A DNA stretch of 64,000 nt from Gammaproteobacteria bacterium 45_16_T64 (GCA_002162955.1 MABD01000009.1:356428-420427); one strand, 5' to 3'. Shown: positions 30,821 through 40,778, counted from the first letter of the stretch. The notes: a model not told the origin generated them from the sequence alone. Program-made: numbers and translations.

Positions 30821-32506
30821 ATGAATTTCGTAAAGCACTTTCAATCAATCAATCAGCTAACAGCCTTGCTCTTATTTTCGAGTTTAATGTTGCCTCTACC
30901 CGCTTATGCCAACCTCTCTTATAACGCGCCTTTAGGAAAAGCAACCGTCGTAACATTAACAACAACCACTTTCGGTGCAGATATAGACGCAGACACAGAA
31001 GGGTTCGTAATAAAGATAGGAACAGACCTAGCGATTAACAGTTCAGTATTCGCAACCCGCGTAGACAAAACGGCCAACCGTGAACTTGAGAACCAAAGTT
31101 ACGACCTTTCGGGCTCCTTTGGCCCCTTCCTAACAAGTAATCGCATTACCTATACGCCATCAGAAGACGCAGAGGCCGGCGATACATTTACCGTCGCGTA
31201 CGGCGCTGAAGCTTGTACGCGTACAGAAAATGACTGTCTAGAAAATGAAGACGAAACACGCGCCTATTACGGCAATATAACGTTTACCATCACTGATAGC
31301 ACGATAACAGGTTCCGCGGCATCGGTATTTGATGAACAAGTTTGTTCCACCGAAGTATTCGAATCCGAAAACACGCCAGAGTACTGCACCACCTACTCCC
31401 AACTTTCTGATGCCGACAAACTCGATGCTCTATCCTCGGTCAACCCTGAAGAAGTCAACGCAGGTTCAACCGCAGTAAAGCAACAATCAAGCGCTCAAGA
31501 ATCCAATGTATCTTCACGCATCAACGCACTAAGAAGTGGGGCCTCAGGAATAAGCCTATCTGGATTATCCTATTCTATTGAAGGGTCTGAATTCTCAGGA
31601 AACTGGCTACACGCCATTGCCGATAGCATCGGCGGTACTGCAGGGGCGGACACACCACAAACAATCAGCCAATGGGGATTCTTTATCAACGGTTCGATTA
31701 CGGATGGTAAAAGAGACGGCAATAATCTTGAACGTGGATTTAAAAACACTGCTAACGCCGTCACTCTCGGCACTGACTATCGATTCTCAAGAGAACTTAT
31801 TGGTGGTATTGCCTATGGCATTAACATTAGCGACATCAACTTCGACGACAATGATGACGGTATGAAAGTCAATACTAAAAATCTTATGTTTTATGGTACG
31901 TGGTACAAAAACAATTCGAATGTCGACGTGCTCATCGGATTTTCTCACAGCAACATAAAATCAGATAGATATATTATCCCAAGCGCTCGCACTGCCGAAG
32001 GTGACACCAAATCAAAGCAAACCTTGCTCAGTATTTCTGGAGGATATAATTGGAATACAGGCGCGTTATCTTACGGACCATCAATTAATATAAGCTACCT
32101 TTCAGGGCATATCGATGCATACAAAGAAACGGGGGGAGGTGGTCTTGAGCTAGGGCTGGACAAACAAAAAATAGGTTCTCAAACGCTCTCTTTAGGCGGG
32201 AACATTTCCTACGCCTACAGCGTGAAATGGGGGGTCATTTCACCTTACTTAAGAATTGAATGGAAACAAGAACTCAACAATCAAAACGATGCTGTTAATG
32301 GCACCTTTATTTCCACCGAAGGGCAGGAAAATTTCTCTGTGCAAAAAGACGGATTTGATAACAACTGGTACCACTCTGGTGTTGGTATTGCAGCAACCTT
32401 TCAACATGGATTGTCTGCCTACTTGGACTACGACAGTATGCTAAGTTATGACGACACTACTCTAAACACCCTCTCATACGGCGGCCGCTGGGCAACCTCT
32501 TTCTAA
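30821..32506 (+). CDS. Autotransporter-type outer-membrane beta-barrel protein
   Basis: A 561-residue protein with an N-terminal signal peptide (cleavage likely after AYA, residue 30). A compact passenger (about 31-200) contains two cysteine pairs (Cys132/139 and Cys175/189). A helical linker follows (about 196-250, rich in Gln/Ser/Asn, ending LRSGASGISLSGLS), and then a C-terminal autotransporter-like barrel (about 284-561) whose strands alternate polar and hydrophobic residues and finish in Phe. I use the ATG at 30821 because AGGGA lies just upstream, the signal peptide starts there, and the earlier ATG is inside the promoter. The barrel is related to the C-terminus of the Calx-beta protein at 44655-48338. 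Family assignment is solid; the passenger's role is unknown. Confidence 0.82.
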   Translation: MNFVKHFQSINQLTALLLFSSLMLPLPAYANLSYNAPLGKATVVTLTTTTFGADIDADTEGFVIKIGTDLAINSSVFATRVDKTANRELENQSYDLSGSFGPFLTSNRITYTPSEDAEAGDTFTVAYGAEACTRTENDCLENEDETRAYYGNITFTITDSTITGSAASVFDEQVCSTEVFESENTPEYCTTYSQLSDADKLDALSSVNPEEVNAGSTAVKQQSSAQESNVSSRINALRSGASGISLSGLSYSIEGSEFSGNWLHAIADSIGGTAGADTPQTISQWGFFINGSITDGKRDGNNLERGFKNTANAVTLGTDYRFSRELIGGIAYGINISDINFDDNDDGMKVNTKNLMFYGTWYKNNSNVDVLIGFSHSNIKSDRYIIPSARTAEGDTKSKQTLLSISGGYNWNTGALSYGPSINISYLSGHIDAYKETGGGGLELGLDKQKIGSQTLSLGGNISYAYSVKWGVISPYLRIEWKQELNNQNDAVNGTFISTEGQENFSVQKDGFDNNWYHSGVGIAATFQHGLSAYLDYDSMLSYDDTTLNTLSYGGRWATSF

Positions 32507-32604
32507 GAGCGGCAACCTAGTTCGCTTTGATACTTAGCAAGAAGAATGCGGTAAGCTAATATCCTAAAGTACATTTTACTTTGCTACACCCTGGAGGTGC
32601 CCGA

Positions 32605-32880
32605 GTGAGTAAGATTGTCAACATAGAGAGTGCCCGACGCACTTTCGATTCCGAAAAAATAAAAACGGATAACTTACGATTTCTTCTTGCTGACCTAAAG
32701 ACTTCTATCGATAGAATGAACAAAATTGATGAAGAGCTTATGGTGACACAAAGAAAGTTAGCCGCTGCCCAAAAACGAGCTCAGTGGGCCAAACGTAGCA
32801 TCGAGAACTTGCGTGCGCTGTGTATCAATTATATAAAAACAGAATGTCAGCTCGACAAAGTCCAAACAAAAAAAACATAA
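32605..32880 (+). CDS. Small helical hypothetical protein
   Basis: I do not recognise this family. A GTG start at 32605 follows a GGAGGT site at 32593-32598 with six bases between, giving 91 residues; a TTG at 32581 would place the ribosome-binding site inside the gene. The sequence is charged and almost entirely helical, with a probable coiled coil (LLADLKTSIDRMNKIDEELM, then VTQRKLAAAQKRAQWAKRSI), and has no signal peptide, so it is cytoplasmic. Two cysteines occur near the end. It stands alone between the autotransporter gene and convergent moeB. A weak 7-bp inverted repeat (32888-32894 / 32908-32914) follows it. Confidence 0.7.
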   Translation: MSKIVNIESARRTFDSEKIKTDNLRFLLADLKTSIDRMNKIDEELMVTQRKLAAAQKRAQWAKRSIENLRALCINYIKTECQLDKVQTKKT

Positions 32881-32911
32881 TAGCGCCTAGCTAACGTTAT
32901 GCATTGATTAG

Positions 32912-33682
32912 CTACCCACATACTGGACATGAAGGGTCTTTTTTCAGCGTCATCTTTCGCCAGTCCATCGCTGACATATCAAAGATCATTAGCTTGCCAA
33001 CCGCTGGCTCCCCACATTCACTAATAAGCTTTAGCGCCTCAAGCGCCTGAATACTACCCACGATGCCAACCACCGGAGCCAGCACACCATTCGTCGCACA
33101 ATTCAAGTCCTCCGAGCCACTTTCATCATATAAGCATCGATAACATGGGCTAGATGGTTTTCGTGAGTCAAAAACGGACAACTGCCCCTCCATTCTGATC
33201 GCCGCACCAGACACCAAAGGCGTCTTGTATTCAACGCAAGCACGATTAAGCGCAAAGCGAGAACTGAAATTGTCAGAGCAATCAATCACCACATCAGCTA
33301 GCGCAACAAATTCACTCACATTATCAACTGTCAATTTTTCTTGGTGAGCATCAACCTCACACGCGGGATTAAGCAATCCAATACGCTGACGCGCAGATAC
33401 AACTTTAGCTTCACCGAGCGTATCTTCTCCATGGATGATTTGTCGCTGCAGATTAGAAGCTTCAACGTCATCATGATCCACCAGGATTAAACGCCCTATA
33501 CCTGCACTCGCAAGATACATCGCCACTGGCGACCCTAAACCTCCAAGCCCAACAACCAGAGCCGTTGCGTTTAGGATTCTTTCCTGACCGGCAATATCGA
33601 TAGCGGGTAACATTATTTGTCGGCTATAACGTAACAATTGGTCATCGGAAAGCTCTTTCTTCAACACAGCATCATGCATCAC
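32912..33682 (-). CDS. moeB: MoeB/ThiF-type adenylyltransferase
   Basis: A 256-residue E1-like enzyme that adenylates the C-terminus of a sulfur-carrier protein; MoeB acts on MoaD for molybdopterin synthesis. The nucleotide-binding motif GLGGLGS is at 45-51, followed by the DHDDVEASNLQRQ block with catalytic residues. The structural zinc cysteines are at 180/183 (CYRC) and 252/255 (CPVC). It lacks a rhodanese domain, so it is the short bacterial form. The gene order hemA-prfA-prmC-moeB is common in gammaproteobacteria. Overlap with prmC is 4 bases. ThiF is the main alternative because both share these motifs. Confidence 0.9.
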   Translation of the reverse strand: MMHDAVLKKELSDDQLLRYSRQIMLPAIDIAGQERILNATALVVGLGGLGSPVAMYLASAGIGRLILVDHDDVEASNLQRQIIHGEDTLGEAKVVSARQRIGLLNPACEVDAHQEKLTVDNVSEFVALADVVIDCSDNFSSRFALNRACVEYKTPLVSGAAIRMEGQLSVFDSRKPSSPCYRCLYDESGSEDLNCATNGVLAPVVGIVGSIQALEALKLISECGEPAVGKLMIFDMSAMDWRKMTLKKDPSCPVCG

Positions 33683-34518
33683 TTTACTACCCTACACCCC
33701 AACGTTACCCGCTCTAATCCAGCCAGGTCATTGATTGTTTCTATTCCTTGAAAGCCATTTTTCGACAAAATGCTTCTCACACCTTCACCCTGCTCAAAGC
33801 CATGCTCAAACATCAACACCCCATCAGGCCGTAAATACCCCATTGCAGCCTCACAAATCCTCCGGATATCGCCATAACCACCCTCATCGGCAACCAAAGC
33901 AGAATCGGGCTCAAAACGCACATCACCTTGAGATAAATGGGCATCCTGGGGGTCGATATAAGGAGGGTTGCTGATGATCAGATCAAAAGTCTCGTTGTGC
34001 ACCATCGAAAACCAGTCGGACGCAACAAAATCAACATCAAGGGACAATGCCACACCGTTCGCTCTCGCCACGTCAACTGCCTCTTGCGACAAGTCTAGCG
34101 CCTTCACCTGCCAAAGAGGCCGCTCTGATTTTAGAGCCAGTGGAATCGCCCCACTCCCTGTTCCCAAGTCCAGCACGCTCGCATCAGGCAAAAGCTTCCG
34201 CTCCAGCGCTAACTCAACAAGCAACTCAGTTTCTGGCCGCGGAATTAGCGTATGTGCGTTAACTTTAAATGGCAGCGACCAAAACTCTTGCTCACCAACA
34301 ATATACGCAATAGGTTCACCTTCAATACGCCGCTCAACACATCGCATAAAATCCGCTAACTGTTGCGCAGTCAACGCCACCTCAGGCCAAGTGATCAACC
34401 AAACACGCGTCTTATCTAGGCAGAAACCAAGCAAGATATCCACATCCATTCTTGCAGTATCGCTAAAAGGGAGTAGCTTCTGTGTATTTTGCTGCTGAGC
34501 CTGTTTTACCGTTAACAT
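33679..34518 (-). CDS. prmC: PrmC/HemK, release-factor glutamine methyltransferase
   Basis: PrmC methylates the Gln of the GGQ motif in release factors, improving termination. The 279-residue protein has the N-terminal helical PrmC domain (about 1-80, with RRIEGEPIAYIVGEQEFW), the SAM-binding motif I VLDLGTGSGAIPLAL (115-129) and the catalytic NPPY at 184-187. It is encoded immediately downstream of its substrate gene prfA (gap of 9 bases) and overlaps moeB by 4 bases. Length agrees with E. coli PrmC (277). Confidence 0.96.
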   Translation of the reverse strand: MLTVKQAQQQNTQKLLPFSDTARMDVDILLGFCLDKTRVWLITWPEVALTAQQLADFMRCVERRIEGEPIAYIVGEQEFWSLPFKVNAHTLIPRPETELLVELALERKLLPDASVLDLGTGSGAIPLALKSERPLWQVKALDLSQEAVDVARANGVALSLDVDFVASDWFSMVHNETFDLIISNPPYIDPQDAHLSQGDVRFEPDSALVADEGGYGDIRRICEAAMGYLRPDGVLMFEHGFEQGEGVRSILSKNGFQGIETINDLAGLERVTLGCRVVK

Positions 34519-34527
34519 AGGAGTGTA

Positions 34528-35610
34528 TTATTCCGCCAATGCCGCTAGCAGGTCTGCTTGATACTCTGTCACCAATGGCTCAATCACTTCGCCCAACTGT
34601 CCTTGCATCACTTCATTCAGCTTATATAGCGTTAAGTTTATACGATGATCCGTCACCCTTCCTTGAGGGTAATTATACGTACGAATTCTCTCTGAACGAT
34701 CACCACTACCGACCAAATCTCTACGTTGATCGCTGGTTTCTTTATGCTGGGCATCTTCTGCGGCGGATTGCAGCTTTGCACTCAGCCAAGACATAGCCTT
34801 AGCTTTATTCTTGTGTTGTGAGCGCTCTTCTTGACACTCAACAACCACGCCCGTGGGTATATGGGTAATTCGCACCGCTGAGTCTGTGGTGTTAACATGC
34901 TGCCCACCCGCACCCGACGAGCGGTAAGTATCGACACGCAAGTCTTCACTGCGAATATTAATTGTCCCCACCTCATCAGGCTCAGGCATGACAGCGACAG
35001 TACAAGCAGAAGTATGTATACGCCCTTGAGATTCAGTCTCAGGAACCCGCTGAACTCGATGGGCGCCTGATTCAAACTTTAGCTGCGAGTAAACATTTTG
35101 TCCGATAACACGACAAATTATTTCTTTGTAGCCACCGTGATCACCCGTATTCTCGTTAATCACCTCAATACGCCAATTGCGATTATCAGCAAAACGCGAG
35201 TACATTCGATACAAATCTCCTGAGAAGATAGATGCCTCGTCCCCCCCGGTTCCTGCTCGAATTTCCAAAAACACATTACGACCATCATTGGGGTCTTTCG
35301 GCAACATCAACGTCTGCAACGTCATCCCCATCAACTCCAACTGAGCCTCGCCGGATTTCAATTCCTCTTTGCCCATCTCTCGCATTTCAGGATCGCTATC
35401 TGCGATCAGCGCTTTTGCTTCATCAATATTCTCAACTATTTGAAGATATTCTGAGAACGCCTCAACAACAGGCTCAACCTCTGCATACTCTTGAGATAGT
35501 TTACGAAATTTATTTTGATCAGAGATAACGCCGGGGTCGCCAAGTAGCACCCCAATTTCCTCGTAGCGCTCGCTAATGTTTTCTAGCTTGAATTTGAGTG
35601 ATTCTTTCAT
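34528..35610 (-). CDS. prfA: Peptide chain release factor 1
   Basis: RF1 terminates translation at UAA and UAG. I use the ATG at 35610, giving 360 residues exactly as in E. coli and beginning [20 protein letters not shown]; a start at 35670 would add 20 unrelated residues. The codon-recognition tripeptide is PET at 190-192 (in [18 protein letters not shown] or PVT in many species) and the catalytic GGQ is at 235-237 ([17 protein letters not shown]). The presence of PxT rather than SPF separates it from RF2. Located between hemA and prmC as is usual. Confidence 0.97.
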   Translation of the reverse strand: MKESLKFKLENISERYEEIGVLLGDPGVISDQNKFRKLSQEYAEVEPVVEAFSEYLQIVENIDEAKALIADSDPEMREMGKEELKSGEAQLELMGMTLQTLMLPKDPNDGRNVFLEIRAGTGGDEASIFSGDLYRMYSRFADNRNWRIEVINENTGDHGGYKEIICRVIGQNVYSQLKFESGAHRVQRVPETESQGRIHTSACTVAVMPEPDEVGTINIRSEDLRVDTYRSSGAGGQHVNTTDSAVRITHIPTGVVVECQEERSQHKNKAKAMSWLSAKLQSAAEDAQHKETSDQRRDLVGSGDRSERIRTYNYPQGRVTDHRINLTLYKLNEVMQGQLGEVIEPLVTEYQADLLAALAE

Positions 35611-35743
35611 AGAATGTAGTGTCCAACTGGATCTTAAAAATTGATAACAAGTAAATACTGCTGTCACCACAGCGCCGCATATGTCATAAAAAGAAGCGTC
35701 GTAGAGAGCATATTATTGAGAAACAAAAAAGAATATAAAGTCG

Positions 35744-37003
35744 CTAATGCTCGTGTCGGCGAATGCCTAATAGTTTCTGGGCCCACTTAAGGCGGTCATC
35801 CCGACCTTCCTCTCCTGCCTTCTTTAACTGCAAACAAGGTTCATGCATTAATTTATTGGTTAGCGCTCGACTCATTCTTTGCATCGCAGCTTCTGGGTCA
35901 GCGCCATTTCGAATGGCCATTAGGGCTTTTTCTAACTCTTGCTCCCGAACATCATCAACCGATTTTCGATAATTACGAATCGTCTCTACCGCATCTAAAC
36001 CTCTAAGCGATTCCATAAATCGAGAGGTACTATTATCAACAATAGTCTCCGCCTGCTGCGCGGCATGCTGACGCTGCTTACGGTTTTCTTCTACAACGGA
36101 CTGTAAATCATCGACGGTATACAAATACACATCAGCCAATTCCCCCACCGCATCTTCAATATCGCGCGGAACTGCGATATCCATCATAAACATAGGCTTG
36201 TGCTTTCGCTGCTTAAGGGCTAATTCAACGGCCCCTTTACCCAATATAGGAAGCTGGCTCGCCGTGGAGGAAATAACGATATCCGCTTTAGCGAGTTCAT
36301 AGGGAATTTCTGACAACGTGATGGCTTTACCGCCAAAGGTTTCTGCAAGATTAGTCGCTCGCTCGAGCGTTCGGTTAGCAACAGTAATATGTCGAACCCC
36401 TTGCTCCGTCAAATGCCTAGCCACAAGTTCGACAGTTTCCCCCGCGCCAATTAATAGTGCGGTCGTGCTCTTTAAGTCAGCAAATATGTGTTTCGCTAGA
36501 GAAACCGCTGCATACGCCACAGATACAGGGTTAGTGCCTATATCTGTATCCGTGCGAACCTGCTTGGCCACAGAGAAACTATGTTGAAACATCCGCCCTA
36601 ATTCTGGACCCAGCGTATCGGCGTCTTTAGCAACCGAGTATGCGGTCTTCAGCTGACCTAAAATCTGAGGTTCGCCAAGCACCATGGAGTCCAGGCCACT
36701 GGCCACTCGAGAGATATGCTTTACTGCTGCACCATTCCAAAATTCGTAAGCACTTTTTTGTATCTGGCCGACATTTAGTTGATGGTATTGCCCTAACCAG
36801 TCAACCAAACGGTGACTATTCTCTACGCTCGTCGCGCAATAAACCTCGGTACGGTTACAGGTAGACAGGATGGCTACTTCATTAAGCTTAGCATTCTTCC
36901 TCGCCATGCTTAATGCATCATGCACGCGGTCTGGGGAAAACGAAACTCGCTCCCGTATATCAACCGATGCTGTCTTGTGGTTTATTCCAAACGCTAGTAA
37001 CAC
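35744..37003 (-). CDS. hemA: Glutamyl-tRNA reductase
   Basis: HemA reduces Glu-tRNA(Glu) to glutamate-1-semialdehyde, the first step of tetrapyrrole synthesis by the C5 route. The 419-residue protein shows the catalytic cysteine Cys49 in [12 protein letters not shown], the substrate block [15 protein letters not shown], the NADPH-binding [13 protein letters not shown] and the C-terminal dimerisation helix. Near residues 2-12 is the conserved [11 protein letters not shown]. It is divergent from a TPR lipoprotein gene, with prfA-prmC-moeB downstream. The lolB-ispE genes across the divergent region reproduce the E. coli arrangement. Confidence 0.97.
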   Translation of the reverse strand: MLLAFGINHKTASVDIRERVSFSPDRVHDALSMARKNAKLNEVAILSTCNRTEVYCATSVENSHRLVDWLGQYHQLNVGQIQKSAYEFWNGAAVKHISRVASGLDSMVLGEPQILGQLKTAYSVAKDADTLGPELGRMFQHSFSVAKQVRTDTDIGTNPVSVAYAAVSLAKHIFADLKSTTALLIGAGETVELVARHLTEQGVRHITVANRTLERATNLAETFGGKAITLSEIPYELAKADIVISSTASQLPILGKGAVELALKQRKHKPMFMMDIAVPRDIEDAVGELADVYLYTVDDLQSVVEENRKQRQHAAQQAETIVDNSTSRFMESLRGLDAVETIRNYRKSVDDVREQELEKALMAIRNGADPEAAMQRMSRALTNKLMHEPCLQLKKAGEEGRDDRLKWAQKLLGIRRHEH

Positions 37004-37050
37004 TGAAAATACCTAAACCTTATATCACTGAATAGATCAACTAACTCTCT

Positions 37051-37056
37051 ATTATA
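37051..37056 (-). promoter_or_regulatory. Possible -10 element for hemA
   Basis: Read on the minus strand the hexamer is a perfect TATAAT, 48 bases before the hemA ATG. The hexamer 17 bases further upstream matches the -35 consensus at only three positions, so the promoter call is tentative. Confidence 0.35.
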
Positions 37057-37148
37057 CGTATTTCGCACAAGGATATGAGCCCTTTACGTAATACTTTTGT
37101 CGTTTCTCCGTAAATTAAAGCTGATATCCATTATTGGGCAATGAAAAG

Positions 37149-37178
37149 TTGACCCAATCGCTTGAGCCGAAATATATG
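37149..37178 (+). promoter_or_regulatory. Possible promoter for the TPR lipoprotein-lolB-ispE genes
   Basis: TTGACC (5 of 6) at 37149-37154 and TATATG (4 of 6) at 37173-37178 with an 18-base spacer. The predicted leader to the ATG at 37362 is about 175 bases. Confidence 0.42.
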
Positions 37179-37361
37179 CCCTCGTGGACAATATACTAAG
37201 AATATTGAACTATTTTACCAAAAACAAACCATAGTAGGCCTTGCACTACCGTTATATTCCTGTTTTTATTCACTTTATTAGCAGTTTGTGATCTATCCTT
37301 ATGAACAAGGAAGACTGGTTTTTTCTCATCAACATGATGACCAACGTTAAATGGCAACCAA

Positions 37362-39080
37362 ATGACCCACTTGGCTAGATTTGGACTTATTTTTGTAACT
37401 ATATTTGTAGCATCCTGCGCGTCGACACCCACGCAGCAGAGCAACAATACCGCCTCAGCGATCCCCCCTCTCACCCCCCCAGAAAAGCGAATCACAAGCT
37501 CCTTTGAGAAAGAAACGTTACACGACCTTCTCGTCGCAGAATTCGCCAATAAACGGGACAGAAAAGACCTAGCATTGGGCTATTACCAAAAACAAGCTCA
37601 CATCACCCGGGACGCTCAAGTCGCCGCTCGAGCACTCCAGTTAGCACAACAGATCGGGGCTCAACAAGCTATATTGGACACATCAATGCTGTGGATAGAC
37701 ATAGACCCCCACAACATTCAAGCAAGAATCAGCGCCACTCAACAGCTATTGAAATACAAACAATATGACAAGGCTCTGGACCAGCTAGAGGCTCTGCTCG
37801 ACCTCACCTCATCAATACGCTATGACCATTTACTGAGAGATACAGCCAGAGCCGACAGCAAGCAACGCTTGGCAATCATCGCCCGACTCGACAGCATTAT
37901 CAAAAAGCATCCCCAAAACGCGCAAATCAGAATATCGAAGGCAATACTAGAAAATATTAGCAACCTCATGTCCGACGCCAAAGTTAGCGTCAACCAAGCA
38001 CTTGCCATCGAGCCGAATTACACCATTGCCATCCTATTAAAAAGCGACCTAATGCTAAAGCTCGGCAACGCCAAAGGGTCTCTCAATTACCTAGGAACCC
38101 AGAGCAAAGCACTGCCAACCAATGAAAAGCTCGGCCTCGCATACGCCAGGGGACTCGCACAACGAAAGGACTTCCCTAAACTCAAAGAGCAATTAAACGA
38201 GCTTGCGGATAATTTCCCAAAAAATGCGATCGTACTCCTCTCCACTGCGCAGATCGCACAAGCGTCAGCACTATTTGATATCGCCAAAAGCCACCTCAAG
38301 CAACTCATTGCCTCAGGGTCCAGGCCCATAGAAGCTTACTTTTTCCTTGCGCGTATCGCACAGCATGAGAACAACCTGGATGACTCAATCCTATACCTAC
38401 AAGAAATCAAACCTGGCCCAGGCTTTAGCTCCGCACAAATACAAATAGCCTCCATCCAGCACCAGCAGGGGCGCAGCAGTATCGCGCTAAACACACTGCA
38501 TAACGCAATCAAAACAGCCCCTAGCGAATCCACCAAGTTTCTACTAGCCCAGGCAGAGCTACACACCAAGGACAATCAGTATCAGGCAGCAATTGGTCTA
38601 CTGAACGGAATCATCGAGAACAACGCCGATTCCGTTAATGCCTTATATATGCGTGCAATGGCATATGCTGAATTAGATCGCTTTAAACCAATGGAAGCAG
38701 ACCTTAGGCGCGTACTGTCCCTAGAACCCGAAAACAGCGCAGCCCTAAATGCCCTTGGTTACACGCTTGCAGATAAGAATGATCGACTCGAAGAAGCTAG
38801 CACATTAATTGAAAAAGCCTATACGCTTTCACCCAATGACCCCGCTATCATTGACAGCCTCGGGTGGCTGAAATATAGGATGGGGGACAATACCAAGGCA
38901 CTAGAATTACTCAAAAAGGCCTACGCTCTATTCAAGGATCAAGAAATTGCAGCGCACTTGGGAGAGCTACTCTGGGTCACCGGCAACAAAGAAGAAGCAC
39001 AGCTAATTTGGAAACAAGGATTAGAGCTAACACCTAACAGCGAAGTTATTCAAAAAGCCATTAAACATTTGACGCAATAG
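37362..39080 (+). CDS. TPR-repeat outer-membrane lipoprotein
   Basis: A 572-residue tetratricopeptide protein. The N-terminus is a lipoprotein signal peptide with lipobox VASC (lipidated Cys19), so it is probably anchored in a membrane facing the periplasm. The rest is helical, with many degenerate TPR units; the clearest are near residues 425-520 (NADSVNALYMRAMAYAELDR, NSAALNALGYTLADK, DPAIIDSLGWLKYRMGDNTK). A homologue stands beside lolB in Pseudomonas and relatives, hinting at envelope assembly, but the partner is unknown. An upstream ribosome-binding site is weak. It is followed after 112 bases by lolB. Confidence 0.88.
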   Translation: MTHLARFGLIFVTIFVASCASTPTQQSNNTASAIPPLTPPEKRITSSFEKETLHDLLVAEFANKRDRKDLALGYYQKQAHITRDAQVAARALQLAQQIGAQQAILDTSMLWIDIDPHNIQARISATQQLLKYKQYDKALDQLEALLDLTSSIRYDHLLRDTARADSKQRLAIIARLDSIIKKHPQNAQIRISKAILENISNLMSDAKVSVNQALAIEPNYTIAILLKSDLMLKLGNAKGSLNYLGTQSKALPTNEKLGLAYARGLAQRKDFPKLKEQLNELADNFPKNAIVLLSTAQIAQASALFDIAKSHLKQLIASGSRPIEAYFFLARIAQHENNLDDSILYLQEIKPGPGFSSAQIQIASIQHQQGRSSIALNTLHNAIKTAPSESTKFLLAQAELHTKDNQYQAAIGLLNGIIENNADSVNALYMRAMAYAELDRFKPMEADLRRVLSLEPENSAALNALGYTLADKNDRLEEASTLIEKAYTLSPNDPAIIDSLGWLKYRMGDNTKALELLKKAYALFKDQEIAAHLGELLWVTGNKEEAQLIWKQGLELTPNSEVIQKAIKHLTQ

Positions 39081-39192
39081 CTCGTCGCACTTCTATTTAC
39101 ATGATAAGGTTCAGGGAAATCACTATATAGATATATATAGCCCCCTGATTGCCTTTGCATATCTAGATAACCGTTAAATAACAGGACATCCA

Positions 39193-39816
39193 GTGCCTCA
39201 ACCATGCCGCTCGTTCATTCGACGCATTATACTTCTCACACTCCTCACATTCATGAGCGGCTGCGAACTATTTCACTCTCCACCCCCCCCCATTACCCAG
39301 CCAGTTAAATGGGTGGAGCACGTAAAAGCACTGACGCTGATGGGTGAATGGCACATCAAAGGCAAAGTTGGCATCAAACAAGGCAAAGAAGGTGGCAGCG
39401 CACACCTGGACTGGATTCAGTCTCACGATAGCTTTCACATCACGCTCTCGGGACCTTTAGGGCAAGGTGCCACCATTATTTCTGGAAACAAATCTGGCGC
39501 AAAACTGGAAAACAGTGATGGTACCTACATTGCTGAAACCCCCGAACAACTCCTCTATGTGCATACCGGCTGGAATCTCCCAATTTCAAACCTCCTCTAT
39601 TGGATTAAGGGTTTACCAGAACCCCGAATGGAAAAAGCAGTCAAATTTAACAATATAGGGCTAATAGAAAACCTGAGCCAAGGCGGCTGGGACCTTCAAT
39701 TTGAGCGCTACCAGAATGCTCTCGGCGAACCATTGCCTCACAAAATAAAAATCTATTCCGATGACCTTAAGGTAACCGTACTTGTAAAACAGTGGATCCT
39801 TCTAGACCAAGAGTAA
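39193..39816 (+). CDS. lolB: Outer-membrane lipoprotein receptor LolB
   Basis: LolB accepts lipoproteins from periplasmic LolA and inserts them into the outer membrane. The 207-residue protein begins at a GTG preceded by AGGACA and has a lipoprotein signal peptide with lipobox MSGC (Cys24). The mature part contains the family features WxxKGKVGIK (MGEWHIKGKVGIKQGKEG) and the exposed-loop region LPISNLLYWIKGLPEP. Length matches E. coli LolB (207). The 3' end lies 8 bases from the ispE start, as in most gammaproteobacteria. Confidence 0.95.
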   Translation: MPQPCRSFIRRIILLTLLTFMSGCELFHSPPPPITQPVKWVEHVKALTLMGEWHIKGKVGIKQGKEGGSAHLDWIQSHDSFHITLSGPLGQGATIISGNKSGAKLENSDGTYIAETPEQLLYVHTGWNLPISNLLYWIKGLPEPRMEKAVKFNNIGLIENLSQGGWDLQFERYQNALGEPLPHKIKIYSDDLKVTVLVKQWILLDQE

Positions 39817-39824
39817 CAACACCT

Positions 39825-40721
39825 ATGCCAGCCCCTTCCCTGTTTCAGTCCCCAGCAAAACTTAACCTATTCCTCCACATCACAGGCCAGCGTGAAGATG
39901 GGTACCACAACCTACAAACAGTTTTTCAATTTTTAGATGTTCACGACCTATTAAGCTTCGAAAATACTGAGTCCGAAGGCAATATCACCCTATCACCGTC
40001 CATTCCAGGCCTTCCTGATAGCGAAAACCTTATCTACCGTGCCGCCCAGTTACTCAAAAAGAAAACACAATGCCCCCTCGGTGCACACATCAACATCAAA
40101 AAACGCCTGCCAATGGGGGGCGGGCTAGGTGGGGGGTCATCTAACGCAGCAACGACACTTGTCGCACTCAACCAACTATGGAAGCTTGACCTCCCTCTTC
40201 ACGAGCTAAAAGCATTAGGCTTAACACTCGGTGCGGACGTCCCCATATTTATTCACGGAAAAAGTGCGTGGGCCGAAGGTATCGGGGAAGTATTATCCCC
40301 CATATCCCCCCCTGAAAATTGGTATCTATTGGCCACCCCGAATTGCCATGTAGATACAGCACAACTTTTTCGCGACAAACAATTGACAAGAAACACAAAA
40401 CCCATCACAATGCGCGCCTTCTTGGATGGAGCTGGTCACAATGACTTTGAAGCTGTAGCCAAGAAAAATTTCCCGTTAATTAACAAGACGTTAGAGTTGT
40501 TAAATAACTGGGGAGATGCTAGACTTACCGGCACCGGCGCTTGCTGCTTCTGCCCCCTTCCTAACAAGGAATCAGGGCTGCTAGCATTACAAGAGCTGCC
40601 GAAAGCACTATCCAGTCTCAACCTTGAAACTGGAGATCTGAACGTCATACTGACCAAGGGTCGCAATGGGTCACCTTTGTATGAGAGCGCCCTGCTCACA
40701 AATAAAGGCTCCGTAACCTAA
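39825..40721 (+). CDS. ispE: 4-diphosphocytidyl-2-C-methyl-D-erythritol kinase
   Basis: IspE phosphorylates CDP-methylerythritol in the MEP pathway to isoprenoid precursors. I start at the ATG at 39825 (298 residues), whose N-terminus SPAKLNLFLHITGQREDGYH is the family block; an in-frame ATG at 39792 would lie inside lolB and add 11 residues. The GHMP-kinase ATP loop PMGGGLGGGSSNA is complete and the third motif TGTGACCF is present. Together with lolB, tRNA-Gln and prs it forms a strongly conserved group. Confidence 0.96.
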   Translation: MPAPSLFQSPAKLNLFLHITGQREDGYHNLQTVFQFLDVHDLLSFENTESEGNITLSPSIPGLPDSENLIYRAAQLLKKKTQCPLGAHINIKKRLPMGGGLGGGSSNAATTLVALNQLWKLDLPLHELKALGLTLGADVPIFIHGKSAWAEGIGEVLSPISPPENWYLLATPNCHVDTAQLFRDKQLTRNTKPITMRAFLDGAGHNDFEAVAKKNFPLINKTLELLNNWGDARLTGTGACCFCPLPNKESGLLALQELPKALSSLNLETGDLNVILTKGRNGSPLYESALLTNKGSVT

Positions 40722-40772
40722 ATTAGGTTAAAAAAAGTTAAAAAATCGCAGAACTTTTGGTATGACTTCTGG

Positions 40773-40778
40773 TATGAT
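40773..40778 (+). promoter_or_regulatory. Extended -10 promoter of tRNA-Gln
   Basis: TATGAT at 40773-40778 is preceded by TGG, forming an extended -10 (TGn-TATGAT). The following bases (ACACGCCGCTCG) are a GC-rich discriminator typical of stable-RNA promoters under stringent control. No good -35 is seen. The tRNA begins at 40817. Confidence 0.5.

Larger units (their letters stand above)
37004..37361. other. Divergent intergenic region hemA / TPR lipoprotein
   Basis: This stretch of 358 bases carries a predicted rightward promoter (37149-37178) and a perfect TATAAT on the minus strand (37056-37051) about 48 bases before hemA. A 25-codon open frame at 37301-37378 ends inside the TPR gene; it has no ribosome-binding site, so I do not call it a gene. 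Confidence 0.5.

Noticed and set aside
33968..34498. 176-codon open frame antisense to prmC
   Set aside because: Mirror of a conserved coding region with low-complexity Ser/Thr/Cys composition.
37301..37378. 25-codon open frame upstream of the TPR lipoprotein gene
   Set aside because: No ribosome-binding site and it ends inside the TPR gene; could be a chance frame in the leader.
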